DNA of 64,000 nt, from contig NZ_WMDZ01000003.1 in the NCBI RefSeq assembly GCF_021735935.1, positions 1 through 64,000 on the forward strand, given 5' to 3'. The notes under the pieces were generated by a model that was given only the letters and a program-made list of their open reading frames with translations, made no database searches and was not told the origin of the DNA. The stretch is from Sulfitobacter sp. M39. GTDB taxonomy: Bacteria > Pseudomonadota > Alphaproteobacteria > Rhodobacterales > Rhodobacteraceae. How positions within the stretch are numbered: the stretch's first letter is position 1; each line of letters opens with the position of its first letter. Positions 18,496 to 27,705 of the stretch are shown one piece after another. Both the position numbers and the translations under genes were made by a program.

Positions 18496-19134
18496 ATGAC
18501 CAGCACCCTACTAGAGCAGTTGAACTGGCGCTATGCGACCAAGAAGATGGACCCTTCCAAGAAAGTCCCTCAGGAAAAAGTCGACACCATCGTCGAAGCT
18601 ATCCGCATGACACCCACCTCAAGCGGCACTCAGCCCTTCGAGCTGCTGGTCGTGACCAATCCCGACAAGCTGGCGCAGATCCAGAAAGCCGCCAGCGACC
18701 AGACCCAGATCACCGAAGGGTCGCATCTGCTGGTGTTCGCGGCGTGGGATAACTACACCAAAGACCGCATCGACGCGGTCACCGATCTGAATGTCGAAGC
18801 CCGTGGCGACCTGCCCTTGCTCAGCGCCTATTACGAGAACCTGAAAAACAACTACCTGCCCCGCGATGCCGAGGTAAACTACGCCCATGCCGCGCGTCAG
18901 GCTTATATCGCGCTTGGGGTGGCACTGGTTGCCGCCGCTGAACAAGAGGTTGACAGCACCCCGATGGAGGGTTTCGACCCAGCGAAGGTAGACGAGATTC
19001 TGGGCCTAAAAGAGCGCGGCCTGCGGTCGGTGATCCTGCTGCCTCTGGGCTACCGCGACGCGGACTCTGACTGGCTGGCGCCGATGAAAAAGGTACGCAA
19101 ACCGGCGGAAACGCTGGTCACCCATATCGACTGA
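18496..19134 (+). CDS. Nitroreductase-family NAD(P)H:flavin oxidoreductase
   Basis: Cytosolic FMN-dependent oxidoreductase of 212 residues. Family features: the start LLEQLNWRYATKKMDPSKKV, the FMN-contacting MTPTSSGTQPFELLVV, and the C-terminal SVILLPLGYRDADSDWLAP. Of two close ATGs I prefer 18496, which has AGGA 8 bases before it; ATG 18487 sits inside that site. The frame is open much further upstream but only as shadow of the ligase gene. It is followed by a very strong terminator. Physiological acceptor unknown. Confidence 0.92.
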   Translation: MTSTLLEQLNWRYATKKMDPSKKVPQEKVDTIVEAIRMTPTSSGTQPFELLVVTNPDKLAQIQKAASDQTQITEGSHLLVFAAWDNYTKDRIDAVTDLNVEARGDLPLLSAYYENLKNNYLPRDAEVNYAHAARQAYIALGVALVAAAEQEVDSTPMEGFDPAKVDEILGLKERGLRSVILLPLGYRDADSDWLAPMKKVRKPAETLVTHID

Positions 19135-19189
19135 TTGCTGGGGGCGAAGGGCCAAACACCCGTCTCGTACCCCGATAGAGATACCACCA

Positions 19190-19224
19190 CGGGGCCGGTT
19201 CTTTGCGACCGGCCCCGCGGTTTT
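19190..19224. terminator. Strong terminator between convergent nitroreductase and RND genes
   Basis: A 10-bp stem CGGGGCCGGT/ACCGGCCCCG with an 8-base loop, followed by GCGG and TTTT on the plus strand. It lies between the two stop codons. Confidence 0.75.
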
Positions 19225-19226
19225 CG

Positions 19227-22200
19227 TCAGACCGCCGCCTCGCGGGTCAGACGTTTTGATGCCATCCCCGGCTCTGCCCCCCAGACCGCCACGTAGCGAT
19301 AGAAGACCGGCGTGAGGAACAGGGTGAACACGGTGGCAAAGCCAAGCCCGCCCACGATGACCCAGCCCACGGCGATGCGCGCTTCGGCCCCCGCGCCCGA
19401 GGTCAGGATCAACGGCAAGCCGCCAAAGACGGTCGACACCATCGTCATCATCACCGGACGGATCCGCAGACGCAGCGCGTCTCGGATGGCGCTGTCGATA
19501 TCCTGCCCCGCCTCGCGCAACTGGTTGGCGAATTCGACGATCAGGATACCGTTCTTGGCCATCACCCCGATCAGCATCACCAGCCCGATCTGACTGTAGT
19601 AGTTCAACGATCCACCGCTGAGCGACATCGCGAAAAGCGCCGCCGCCAGACCAAAGGGCACGGTCAGCATGATCACGACAGCGCTGGCGATGCTTTCGAA
19701 CTGCGCAGCCAGCACAAGGAACACCACCACCAACGCGACGCCGAACACCATATACATCTCTGTCTGGCTGTCGCTCAGCGTCGCCGCCTCGCCGGTAAAG
19801 ATGATCCCCATCCCGTCGGGCAGCACGCTATCGGCAATCGCCGTCAGACGGGTCATCGCGACGCTAAGATCGATACCGTCGTTCAGGTTCGCCTGCGCCG
19901 AAACCGCCAGCGACCCGCCCTGCCGTTCCAGCGTGGACTGGCTGACCACGGGCACCAGCTCTGCCGCCGCGGACAGGGGCACATAGGCACCGCCCGGCAA
20001 CTGCAGCTGGATGTTATCAAGATCAGAGGGGTCATCAATCGGCGGGCCACCGGGCACGACATTCACATCCGTCTCGATCTCGTCCGCAAAGACGGTGACG
20101 GCGACCTTGCCTTGGGTCATTGCGCCGATGGTCTGGGTGATCTCGGCCTCTGTCAGGCCAAAGACGCTCGCCATTTCGGGATCAACGCGGACCTCGTATT
20201 GCGCTTGCACCGCATCGTTGGAAAGTTGCGGGTTCAAAAACGCCTCATCCTGCGCCATCGCCGCGACCAAAGCCTCGGTTGCCGTGGTCATGGCCGCGAT
20301 GTCCTTGCCTGTCACCGCGAATTGCAAGCCCTGCCCGCCGCCGCGGATATTGAGACTGTTGGTCCCCCGCGCACTGGCCTGAACGCCAGGTACCCGCGCC
20401 AGCTTGCCGCTGATTTCGGCGACCAGTGCGGATTGGCTGCGGTCACGATTGCTCCAGTCATCGAGCCGTACGATGATGAAGGCGCTGGTGCCACCACCGA
20501 CGCCAACGATGCTTTGAACCGAGGTGACCTCGCCGCTTTCCTGATAGGGGGTCAGGATTTCTTCGACCTGATCAACCTCGGTATCAAGGTAGTCGATCGT
20601 GGTGTCAGAAGCGCCGCGTGCCTGTACCAGGAAGAACCCGCGATCCTCGTCGGGCGTGATGGCAGAGGGCAAAGTGCCCGCCGCCCCCGCCGCCACGATT
20701 ACAAAGGCCCCCGCCGCACCCAGCACCACCAACGGCATGCGAATGGCTTTGTCCATCACCGTGTCAAACATCCGACCGGCCCAGCCTTGCGGCTTTGCCG
20801 TTGCCTCAAGCGCGGATTTCCCCGGATCAAGAAAGGCCGCCAGAACCGGTGCCAGCGTCAGCGCGGTGATGGACGACAGCGTGACAGCAAAGGCCAACAC
20901 AAAGCCGAATTCACTGAACACCCCACCGGCCTGACCGGGCAGGAAAGAGATCGGGATAAACACCGCCGCCAGCGTCGCCGTGGTAGAGATCACGGCAAAG
21001 AACACCTCGTTCGTGCCCGCCGCAGCGGCAGCAAATGCCCCCATCCCCTGTTTACGTTTGCGCACGATATTCTCGATCACGACAATCGCATCATCCACCA
21101 CCATCCCCGTCGCCAGCACCAGCGCCAGCAGGCTGATGGTATTGACTGAAAACCCCGTCAGCCAGATCGCGGCGACTGTACCCACCAGCGACACCGGAAT
21201 GGTCACCGCCGGGATCATCACCGCACGGGGGGAACGTAGAAAGGCAAAGATCACCACAACCACAATCCCCGTCGCCAAAGCGATGGATTTCATCACCTCG
21301 GTCAAGGACCCTTTGATGAATGTCCCGTCGTCAGAGGTCACGAAAAGCCGAACGCCGTCAGGCAGCGCCGATTGCAGATCAGCCACCGCAACGGCAACAT
21401 CTTCCGAGATCGACAGCGTGTTGCCCACGGATTGTCGCGTGATGTCCAAGCCGACGGCGGTCTCCCCGTTCACGCGGGTTAGCACCGCGTCATCCTCGGG
21501 CAGCAGCCGTACGAACGCCACGTCAGAAACGCGCGTATTCGCATCAATCGGAATCTGGCCCACTGTATCCACGGTGACATTCGCGTTGCCGACCCGCAGC
21601 GCCAAGGTTTGCGCATCTGAATCCAGCGATCCCAGCGGTGTGTCATCGCGTAGCGCTGCCAGCGCGTCAGAGACATCGAATAGGGTCATCCCCCGACTAA
21701 GCAACGCGGGCATATCCAGCGTCACGCGGAACTCGTTAGGTTGTTCGCCGCGCAGGGTGACCTCTGCAATGCCGTCGATGGTGGACAGCCGGTCATAGAC
21801 CACGCCCTCGGCCAGCTCGGTCAACGCATCAAGGCTCGCGTCCCCCATCAGCGCCAGCCGGATGATCGCATCGGCGTTGCTGTCGCTTTTGGTAACGGTC
21901 GGATCATCCTCGATATCGTCGGGCAGGTCGCGCAGCGTGGACGAAACGATCTCGCGCGCCTCATTTGCCGCGACATCGACATCGGTGCCTTCGGACAGAT
22001 CAATGGTGATCCGGCTCGACCCTGTGGTCGAAGTGGATTCCATATAGGATAACCCCTCCAGCGCACTCAGGGCATCCTCAAGCACCTGCGTCACCTCACG
22101 GTCGACGGTGGCGGGCACCGCGCCTTCATAGGTGGTGCGCACGGATAGAACCGGCTGGTCAACGTCGGGCATTTCCCGCACATCGACAGCCACAAGCGCC

Positions 22201-22307
22201 GCCAGACCGGCGATCAGGATCAGCAGGTTGATGACGATCCCGAAAATTGGCCGCGAGACGAATAGATCGGCGAGCCCGCCACGGGGCTTTGCAGGGGTAT
22301 CGCTCAT
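19227..22307 (-). CDS. RND efflux pump permease, second system
   Basis: Proton-driven pump of 1026 residues with two-fold repeated architecture. TM4 keeps the paired aspartates (ATGMVVDDAIVVIENI) and TM10 the lysine (GVMAKNGILIVEFANQL). The periplasmic part shows DVREMPDVDQPVLSVRTTYE, common to the MexF/OqxB-like side of the family. It overlaps its adaptor by 4 bases (ATGA) and is downstream of it. It differs from the first pump in this window, so the two are separate systems rather than a recent duplication. No outer-membrane channel gene follows. Confidence 0.95.
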   Translation of the reverse strand: MSDTPAKPRGGLADLFVSRPIFGIVINLLILIAGLAALVAVDVREMPDVDQPVLSVRTTYEGAVPATVDREVTQVLEDALSALEGLSYMESTSTTGSSRITIDLSEGTDVDVAANEAREIVSSTLRDLPDDIEDDPTVTKSDSNADAIIRLALMGDASLDALTELAEGVVYDRLSTIDGIAEVTLRGEQPNEFRVTLDMPALLSRGMTLFDVSDALAALRDDTPLGSLDSDAQTLALRVGNANVTVDTVGQIPIDANTRVSDVAFVRLLPEDDAVLTRVNGETAVGLDITRQSVGNTLSISEDVAVAVADLQSALPDGVRLFVTSDDGTFIKGSLTEVMKSIALATGIVVVVIFAFLRSPRAVMIPAVTIPVSLVGTVAAIWLTGFSVNTISLLALVLATGMVVDDAIVVIENIVRKRKQGMGAFAAAAAGTNEVFFAVISTTATLAAVFIPISFLPGQAGGVFSEFGFVLAFAVTLSSITALTLAPVLAAFLDPGKSALEATAKPQGWAGRMFDTVMDKAIRMPLVVLGAAGAFVIVAAGAAGTLPSAITPDEDRGFFLVQARGASDTTIDYLDTEVDQVEEILTPYQESGEVTSVQSIVGVGGGTSAFIIVRLDDWSNRDRSQSALVAEISGKLARVPGVQASARGTNSLNIRGGGQGLQFAVTGKDIAAMTTATEALVAAMAQDEAFLNPQLSNDAVQAQYEVRVDPEMASVFGLTEAEITQTIGAMTQGKVAVTVFADEIETDVNVVPGGPPIDDPSDLDNIQLQLPGGAYVPLSAAAELVPVVSQSTLERQGGSLAVSAQANLNDGIDLSVAMTRLTAIADSVLPDGMGIIFTGEAATLSDSQTEMYMVFGVALVVVFLVLAAQFESIASAVVIMLTVPFGLAAALFAMSLSGGSLNYYSQIGLVMLIGVMAKNGILIVEFANQLREAGQDIDSAIRDALRLRIRPVMMTMVSTVFGGLPLILTSGAGAEARIAVGWVIVGGLGFATVFTLFLTPVFYRYVAVWGAEPGMASKRLTREAAV

Positions 22308-23434
22308 GACGGTGCCTTTTCAGTCTCTGCACCGACCGCGGTGATTTTAGCCCCGTCCCGCAGCTTTTGCGCCCCTTCGGTCACGACCATCGCGCCATCG
22401 GCGATGTCGGCCTCTATCCAGACGAATTCGTTTTTACGATACAGAATCGTGATCGGCACCCGCGTTGCGGTACCGCCATCGTCAACCCAAACCGCAGCAC
22501 CCATACGCGACCACGTCACCGCGGTAGAGGGCAGCACCGACAGCGGCTCGCTTTCATGCAGCAGGCGCACGGCAAAGGTCATGCCCGGCCAGAGGATGCG
22601 ATCGGCATTATCAATCTTGGCCTTCACCGTGACAGAACGCGTGACCGCATCGATCCTGCTGTCGAACGAAAGGATCTCTCCGGTGATCGACCGGCCCACA
22701 AATGCCGAGGTGGAGACAAGCACCTCATGCGCCTGCCCCAGCATGCCAATGGCGCGTTCGGGCAGTTCGAATTCGACCACCAGCGTTTCGGTCTGGTCGA
22801 TCGTCGCAATCACGTCATTCGCGCCGAGAATATCGCCGACCTCAACCTCACTCAAACCCAGACGCCCCGAGATGGGCGCGCGGATGGTGCGGTCTTCCAG
22901 CGCGACTTCGGCCAGACCCACTTCGGCATCGGCCAGTTGCTGCGCCACGCGCGCCTCTGACTGTGCGACATCGGTGATGGTGGAATTGCCGCCGGCCCGC
23001 AGCCGGTCATAGCGGTCGACCGTATCGGTTGCCTGCTGCAAATTGGCGCGCGCGATTTCAAGGTTCAGCTCTTGGGTCCGCGCATCCAACCGCACAAGGA
23101 CCTCGCCCTGTTCAACATCGCGGTTCGCGGTCAGTCGGGTTTCGACCACTGTACCGGCGGTTTCAGTCACCACATCCGCACTGCGCAAAGAGGAGGCCGT
23201 GCCGGTCGCGTATAAAGTCACCTCGTAGGGGCGTTGTTCCAGCGCGGTCGTCACCACCGAAGTCGCCCCCCGTGCACGCCCGCCCCCGGGGCGGCCACCT
23301 GCAGGGCGCCCGCCCGCCGCGGATTGAGGCTGCGCCGCCTCGCTTGTGGCATCCGTGCCGGGCAGGCCAAAGGTGATGGCATACGCCCCGAACAAAAGCC
23401 CGACGGCCACCAGCAAACTCACAAATTTCCGCAT
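22304..23434 (-). CDS. RND efflux periplasmic adaptor, second system
   Basis: Membrane-fusion protein of 376 residues with an N-terminal signal/anchor (MRKFVSLLVAVGLLFGAYAI), then an unusual flexible linker made of repeated GGRPAGGRPGGGRARG, then the lipoyl, alpha-hairpin (LNLEIARANLQQATDTVDRY) and beta-barrel domains. It is translationally coupled to the pump. A 110-base gap separates it from the CDF gene upstream; that gap contains a run of six Ts on the minus strand (23518-23523), which may end the previous transcript, so the pump may have its own promoter there. Confidence 0.93.
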   Translation of the reverse strand: MRKFVSLLVAVGLLFGAYAITFGLPGTDATSEAAQPQSAAGGRPAGGRPGGGRARGATSVVTTALEQRPYEVTLYATGTASSLRSADVVTETAGTVVETRLTANRDVEQGEVLVRLDARTQELNLEIARANLQQATDTVDRYDRLRAGGNSTITDVAQSEARVAQQLADAEVGLAEVALEDRTIRAPISGRLGLSEVEVGDILGANDVIATIDQTETLVVEFELPERAIGMLGQAHEVLVSTSAFVGRSITGEILSFDSRIDAVTRSVTVKAKIDNADRILWPGMTFAVRLLHESEPLSVLPSTAVTWSRMGAAVWVDDGGTATRVPITILYRKNEFVWIEADIADGAMVVTEGAQKLRDGAKITAVGAETEKAPS

Positions 23435-23544
23435 TATTCCAACTATCCAGATCAGGTCATTAAGCCATTTAACGTGGGCCCTGAAAATTCCGTCGCTGAA
23501 AACACGACTAAATGCAGAAAAAATCCCAACGGTCCCGGGGGAGC

Positions 23545-24450
23545 CTAGTTTTCGGGCTTCACGCTCAGGGTGACCACGCGCCAGGCGTCATCCTCGCCCA
23601 CCAGCTCCTTCGCGCGCTCTGGATCGGGCAGCAGTTCATCGTCGTCGCCGATAACCACGTGTAGATAGCGTCCGGCCTCGCGCAGCTTGACGACAGGCGC
23701 GCCATCCATGCCGTTCTGAACACGATCCGCCAGATTTTGACGCTCGGCAGAGCCAAGCTTGCGCGGCGCACCGTCCAACAGCTCCGCGACCGAGATACGC
23801 AGATTGCGCCCACCGTCTTTCAACACGTCCAACCCGATCAGCCCGGCAGCCACGGCATCGGCCCACCAGAACCCCATCGAGATACCGATGATGCCCAGAA
23901 TACCCGCAACGCCGGTCTTCCAGTCTGCGGCGTTCATGTCAGCGTCCGCATGCAACACCTTGTCCTGAATGTCGGGCGCGATGGCCAGCTTCTTGCGCCC
24001 CAAGATCACTGGCGGGATGATCGAATAGACCAATGCCGCCACCATCAACCAGCCCATCCAGATCTCGGTGCCAAACAGTTCGATACTGCCGATGGTGGGA
24101 TGTTCCTGCCGCACCAACGTGACCACCGCGTCGTACACCAGATAGCCGCCCATCAAGGTCAGCGCCGCCGCCGAGAGGGCAAAGGCCAGTGTGCCGATGC
24201 GGTGCAGGCCAAAGGGGTACTTCGCGCTTGGTGGCATCCGTTCAAGCCGCGCGGCGATCAGGAACAGGATCGGCGGCAACAGCGATAGCGTGTCTTCGAT
24301 CCACGCCGCCTGCATCGCCTGACTTGATCCCATGACCATAAACATCACGAAAATGATCGTGACCAGCCAGAACAGCGTCCACCATTCCAGCCGACGCGCT
24401 TTCGCGATTTTCTCGGCGATCTCTTGCGGCAGCGGGGGGTAGCGGTTCAT
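23545..24450 (-). CDS. Cation diffusion facilitator (CDF) family transporter
   Basis: Membrane protein of 301 residues with an N-terminal basic segment, six hydrophobic segments and a C-terminal cytoplasmic domain of about 90 residues. The TM5-type metal site is visible as LHADADMNAADWKTG (His plus spaced Asp), while the TM2 site reads WIEDTLSLLPP, with Glu-Asp in place of the usual Asp-x-x-x-Asp, so metal selectivity may be altered. Members export zinc, iron, manganese or cobalt in exchange for protons. It overlaps the preceding small lipoprotein gene by 4 bases. Substrate metal cannot be decided. Confidence 0.82.
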   Translation of the reverse strand: MNRYPPLPQEIAEKIAKARRLEWWTLFWLVTIIFVMFMVMGSSQAMQAAWIEDTLSLLPPILFLIAARLERMPPSAKYPFGLHRIGTLAFALSAAALTLMGGYLVYDAVVTLVRQEHPTIGSIELFGTEIWMGWLMVAALVYSIIPPVILGRKKLAIAPDIQDKVLHADADMNAADWKTGVAGILGIIGISMGFWWADAVAAGLIGLDVLKDGGRNLRISVAELLDGAPRKLGSAERQNLADRVQNGMDGAPVVKLREAGRYLHVVIGDDDELLPDPERAKELVGEDDAWRVVTLSVKPEN

Positions 24451-24884
24451 TCCTGCGCCTCCCGCGTCAGCGGACGCAGCGCCATATTGGACCGCATGAG
24501 AAACCGGTTCTCGCCGCGCCGCAACAGCAAGACCCGTTCGGGACGGTCGGCCCCGACGGTCACATATCCGATGGGGTTGGTCATGCCCGTATGCTCTGTC
24601 AGCGGTGAATCTTTCGGTATCCCGCCCGCCAGCAGATGCAGATCGCCCCCCCCGAGCGCGTCAAGCATCTGGTGCGGGTTCTCGCGATGCCATTCGATCT
24701 GGGCATCCAGCGCCGCGGCGATCAGTGTTACCGCCTGCAAGTCTTGCTCCGGCAAAGGATCTTGCAAAGCGCCGACCTTCAGCACGGCACCCTGCACGGT
24801 ATCAGTGGTGTTTTCGGGGTCTTTCGGCAACTGGCAGGCAGCCAGAACGACCAAAAGAGCAGCGGCGATGAGGTGGCGGTGCAT
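24447..24884 (-). CDS. Small lipoprotein resembling one lobe of a family-3 solute-binding protein
   Basis: Protein of 145 residues with a lipoprotein signal (VVLAACQLP, lipid on the Cys of LAAC). The mature part reads like the first lobe of SBP_bac_3 proteins: ALDAQIEWHRENPHQMLDAL followed by GGGDLHLLAGGIPKDSP, matching the usual pattern in which a helix is followed by a G-D-x-x-x-x-G strand. The second lobe is missing. It overlaps the CDF transporter gene by 4 bases, so it is co-translated with it. I do not recognise a described family with certainty; a role in metal or ligand delivery is speculation. Confidence 0.72.
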   Translation of the reverse strand: MHRHLIAAALLVVLAACQLPKDPENTTDTVQGAVLKVGALQDPLPEQDLQAVTLIAAALDAQIEWHRENPHQMLDALGGGDLHLLAGGIPKDSPLTEHTGMTNPIGYVTVGADRPERVLLLRRGENRFLMRSNMALRPLTREAQE

Positions 24885-24987
24885 GATAAAAACCCTTCAG
24901 GGCGTCAACTGCACAGATCATGATTTCGTTCCCAAGGGACCGACACCCGCAGGAACCAGAGGGGCCACAGCCCCCTTAAGCAACAGA

Positions 24988-25764
24988 TCACCCATTAAAG
25001 CGGGGTGCCCGTTTTTCAAGGAACGCGGCCACGCCCTCTTTGAAGTCTGGGGTATTCCCCGCTTCTTTCTGCCACTTGCGCTCGTTCGCCAGTGCGGTGG
25101 CAAAATCAGTGTCGGCAGCGCTCCACGCGGCTTTGCGGATCAAGGCAAGGCTGCGCACCGGCCCGTTCGCCAGTTTGATCGCGATCTCAAGCGCGGTGGC
25201 GTCAACCGCGTCATTCTCGACCAGCCGCGTCACCAGCCCCCAGTCAAACGCCGTCGGCGCGGGAATTTTCTCGGCCAGCAGCATCATCTCCATCGCGCGC
25301 ACGCGCCCCACGGCGCGTGTCAGCAACCACGTCGCCCCGCCATCGGGGATCAGCCCGATCCGCGCAAAGGCTTCAAGGAAATAGGCATCACGTCCGGCGA
25401 CAATCACATCACAGGCCAGCGCAATCGACGCGCCCACACCGGCGACCGCCCCCTGCACGGCAGAGACCACGGGCACCGGCAGATCGCGAAGCGTCATCAT
25501 CAGTGGGTTGTAGGCATTTTCCAGCGCGGCACCCGCGTCGAGCTCTTTGCCGCTTTCGATCGTCCCTTGCTTGAGGTTCGCGCCCGCAGAAAACGCGCGC
25601 GGCGACCCCGCCAAGACAATCGCCCGCGCCGTCTGCGATTCCTGTTGCAGCAGGTCACGCAGCTTTAGCGCCATGGCCGATGTCAGCGCGTTCATCGTCT
25701 CGGCATCATCGAGCCGCAGCACTGTCACCGGCCCGTGCCGTTCGACCTTGATCTTATCCGTCAT
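24988..25764 (-). CDS. Enoyl-CoA hydratase/isomerase family protein (PaaG type)
   Basis: Crotonase-fold protein of 258 residues. The oxyanion-hole region is FSAGANLKQGT, and the second motif reads FARIGLIPDGGATWLLTRAVG. The two glutamates of true enoyl-CoA hydratases are absent: the first is replaced and the second is Asp in PDGG, the pattern of PaaG-like ring-opening/shifting isomerases with one catalytic Asp. It lies 71 bases downstream of TRAP system B on the same strand, so it may belong to the GntR-controlled arm. A short GGGGC/GCCCC hairpin (24961-24974) follows its stop. Confidence 0.88.
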   Translation of the reverse strand: MTDKIKVERHGPVTVLRLDDAETMNALTSAMALKLRDLLQQESQTARAIVLAGSPRAFSAGANLKQGTIESGKELDAGAALENAYNPLMMTLRDLPVPVVSAVQGAVAGVGASIALACDVIVAGRDAYFLEAFARIGLIPDGGATWLLTRAVGRVRAMEMMLLAEKIPAPTAFDWGLVTRLVENDAVDATALEIAIKLANGPVRSLALIRKAAWSAADTDFATALANERKWQKEAGNTPDFKEGVAAFLEKRAPRFNG

Positions 25765-25835
25765 CCTGCTCTCCTCCCACGCATTCTACGGTCTGTGTCG
25801 GGGTATCCCACCACGGGAACAGCGCGCGGTAAAGG

Positions 25836-27143
25836 CTACATCCCCGGCAACCACAGTGCCAGTTGAGGAAACAGGATCAGCAAGAACACCAGCAGCACCG
25901 AGCATCCCATATAGGGGAAGGCAGATCCGTAAATCTCGCGCATGGTTGTGCCTTTGGGGGCGACGCCCTTCATCACAAAGAGCAGCAAGCCAAAGGGCGG
26001 TGTGGTGAAACTGATCTCAAGCGCCAGCAGGATCACCAGACCGAACCACACTGGATCAAATCCCAGCGTTGTGGCGAGCGGGAAAAAGATCGGTACGGTC
26101 AGCAACATCATTGATATCTGCTCCATGAACATACCCAGCAGCAGCAGTACCCCGAACATCACCAGCAGCATCGCCACAGGGGCCAGATCAAACGACGTCG
26201 CCCATCGGATCAACCCGCTGGAGGCACCGGAAAACGCCAGCAGCTGGCTGAAGGTGGCCGACCCAAAGACGATGAGATAGGCCATCAGGGTCACCCGCAT
26301 CGCGCCGATCACCGATTTCTTCATCGCCTCCCATGTGAGGCAACGGAAGGCCACGGCCAAGATCAACACGCCGAGCGCCCCGAATGCCGCGGCCTCGGAC
26401 GGGGTGATCAGCCCGCCCACCATGCCAATCACGATCACGACCATGACAGACAGCATGGGCACCACATCGCCGAAAAACAGGCGCATCTTCTGGCCAAAGC
26501 GCAGGTCTTCAACCTCGTAAGCGGGGGCGGCGTCGGGATCGATCCGGGTCTGAATATAGATTGTCGCGATATAGAAGCTGGCCAGGATGAGCCCCGGAAT
26601 GATCCCCGCGATCAACAATGCGCCCACATCGATCCGCGCCAAGGTTGCCAACAACACGGCCAGCGCCGAGGGCGGGATGATAATCGCCAGACCACCCGTG
26701 CCAAGGATCGGACCGATGGACATATGCTTTTTATACCCGCGTTCCGTCATTTCAGGTACCATCAGGCTGCCCAGCAACGCGGTGGAGCCCATGGACGACC
26801 CAGACAGCGTTGAAAACGCGGTGCCGCCCAGAACCGTGACATAGGACAGCCGCCCCGGCAGCTTGCCCAGCAAACGGTCGATGGCATTGAACATGCGCTT
26901 GCCCAAACCGGTGTAGAAAAAGATTTCGCCCATCAGCAAGAACAACGGGATCGGCACCAGCGCATAGTTGGTCAGCCCGCCGAACCCATTGTTCAGCAGC
27001 AGCGTGACCCCTTTGGCCCCGCCCATAAAGAACCAAGCGCCGACAATATTGGCTGCGAGAAAAGCCAAGGCAACCGGCATCCCGATGGCCATCAGCACCA
27101 GAATAGAGCCCAGCAAAAGGGCCAGCGATTCAAACCATTCCAT
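25836..27143 (-). CDS. dctM: TRAP transporter large permease (DctM), system B
   Basis: Large membrane subunit of 435 residues, about 12 hydrophobic segments, normal length. Signatures: SGSSMGSTALLGSLMVPEM, GTGGLAIIIPPSALAVLLA, LITPSEAAAFGALG and the C-terminal LEISFTTPPFGLLLFVMKG. Its start codon shares one base with the stop of the small permease gene (TAATG). As part of the leftward arm of the 25-39 kb locus it probably imports the carboxylate or amide that the enzymes process. Confidence 0.94.
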   Translation of the reverse strand: MEWFESLALLLGSILVLMAIGMPVALAFLAANIVGAWFFMGGAKGVTLLLNNGFGGLTNYALVPIPLFLLMGEIFFYTGLGKRMFNAIDRLLGKLPGRLSYVTVLGGTAFSTLSGSSMGSTALLGSLMVPEMTERGYKKHMSIGPILGTGGLAIIIPPSALAVLLATLARIDVGALLIAGIIPGLILASFYIATIYIQTRIDPDAAPAYEVEDLRFGQKMRLFFGDVVPMLSVMVVIVIGMVGGLITPSEAAAFGALGVLILAVAFRCLTWEAMKKSVIGAMRVTLMAYLIVFGSATFSQLLAFSGASSGLIRWATSFDLAPVAMLLVMFGVLLLLGMFMEQISMMLLTVPIFFPLATTLGFDPVWFGLVILLALEISFTTPPFGLLLFVMKGVAPKGTTMREIYGSAFPYMGCSVLLVFLLILFPQLALWLPGM

Positions 27144-27649
27144 TATTCGTGTACCCCTGCTTCGCCGGAGTGCATCAGGTCATCGCCAAAAACAAATCGG
27201 GAAAATTCAATCGCCATCAAGCCAAAGCTGACCGGAAAGGCCAGCGTCAGTATCCATTTCGGAAAGTAATACGCGCGCACATCCAGATCATTGCGCGCGA
27301 TGTTGTTCAGGCACAGCTCTGCCCCTTTCCACGCCAGTATCAAGGACACGACAACACACAGCATCGCGACCAACCGGCTGACAAACCGGCGTGCCGCTTC
27401 GGGCAGCGCGGCGGTCACCAGCTCGATATGCACATGACCCTTCTCGCGTACCAGCCAAGGTGCGCCAAGCATGGTCATATACAGGATCGCATATTCAGAA
27501 GAGGTAAAGAGCCACGCAAAGGGCTGCATCCCGCTGTTGCGCATCACCACTGACAGAATGACCGAAATCATCAGCCACACCAGCATGGCCCCGGCAATCC
27601 CCGCCATCGCGTAAAGGAAACCTCTGTAAATTTGTCCGACACGCGCCAT
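27143..27649 (-). CDS. dctQ: TRAP transporter small permease (DctQ), system B
   Basis: Membrane subunit of 168 residues with four hydrophobic segments. The start at 27649 (MARVGQIYRGFLYAMAG) has an AAGGGG site; the frame open to 27805 is upstream shadow overlapping the dctP tail. The patch YMTMLGAPWLVREKGHVHIE is characteristic of the DctQ family. Coupled to dctM by a 1-base overlap. Confidence 0.92.
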   Translation of the reverse strand: MARVGQIYRGFLYAMAGIAGAMLVWLMISVILSVVMRNSGMQPFAWLFTSSEYAILYMTMLGAPWLVREKGHVHIELVTAALPEAARRFVSRLVAMLCVVVSLILAWKGAELCLNNIARNDLDVRAYYFPKWILTLAFPVSFGLMAIEFSRFVFGDDLMHSGEAGVHE

Positions 27650-27672
27650 GGCTGCCCCTTTTGAACGAAAGC

Positions 27673-27697
27673 AGGCGCGCCCCATTAGGGCGCGCCT
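27673..27697 (-). terminator. Intercistronic hairpin between dctP and dctQ (system B)
   Basis: A perfect 10-bp stem AGGCGCGCCC/GGGCGCGCCT with a 5-base loop in the short gap after the dctP stop, without a T-run. Like the hairpin in system A it probably limits readthrough so that more binding protein than permease is made. Confidence 0.6.
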
Positions 27698-27705
27698 GAT
27701 GTGGC

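Noticed and set aside
1041..22307. The two RND systems as a recent duplication
   Set aside because: Their motifs, adaptor types and regulators differ clearly (Asp-Asn against Asp-Asp, Gly-rich linker only in the second).
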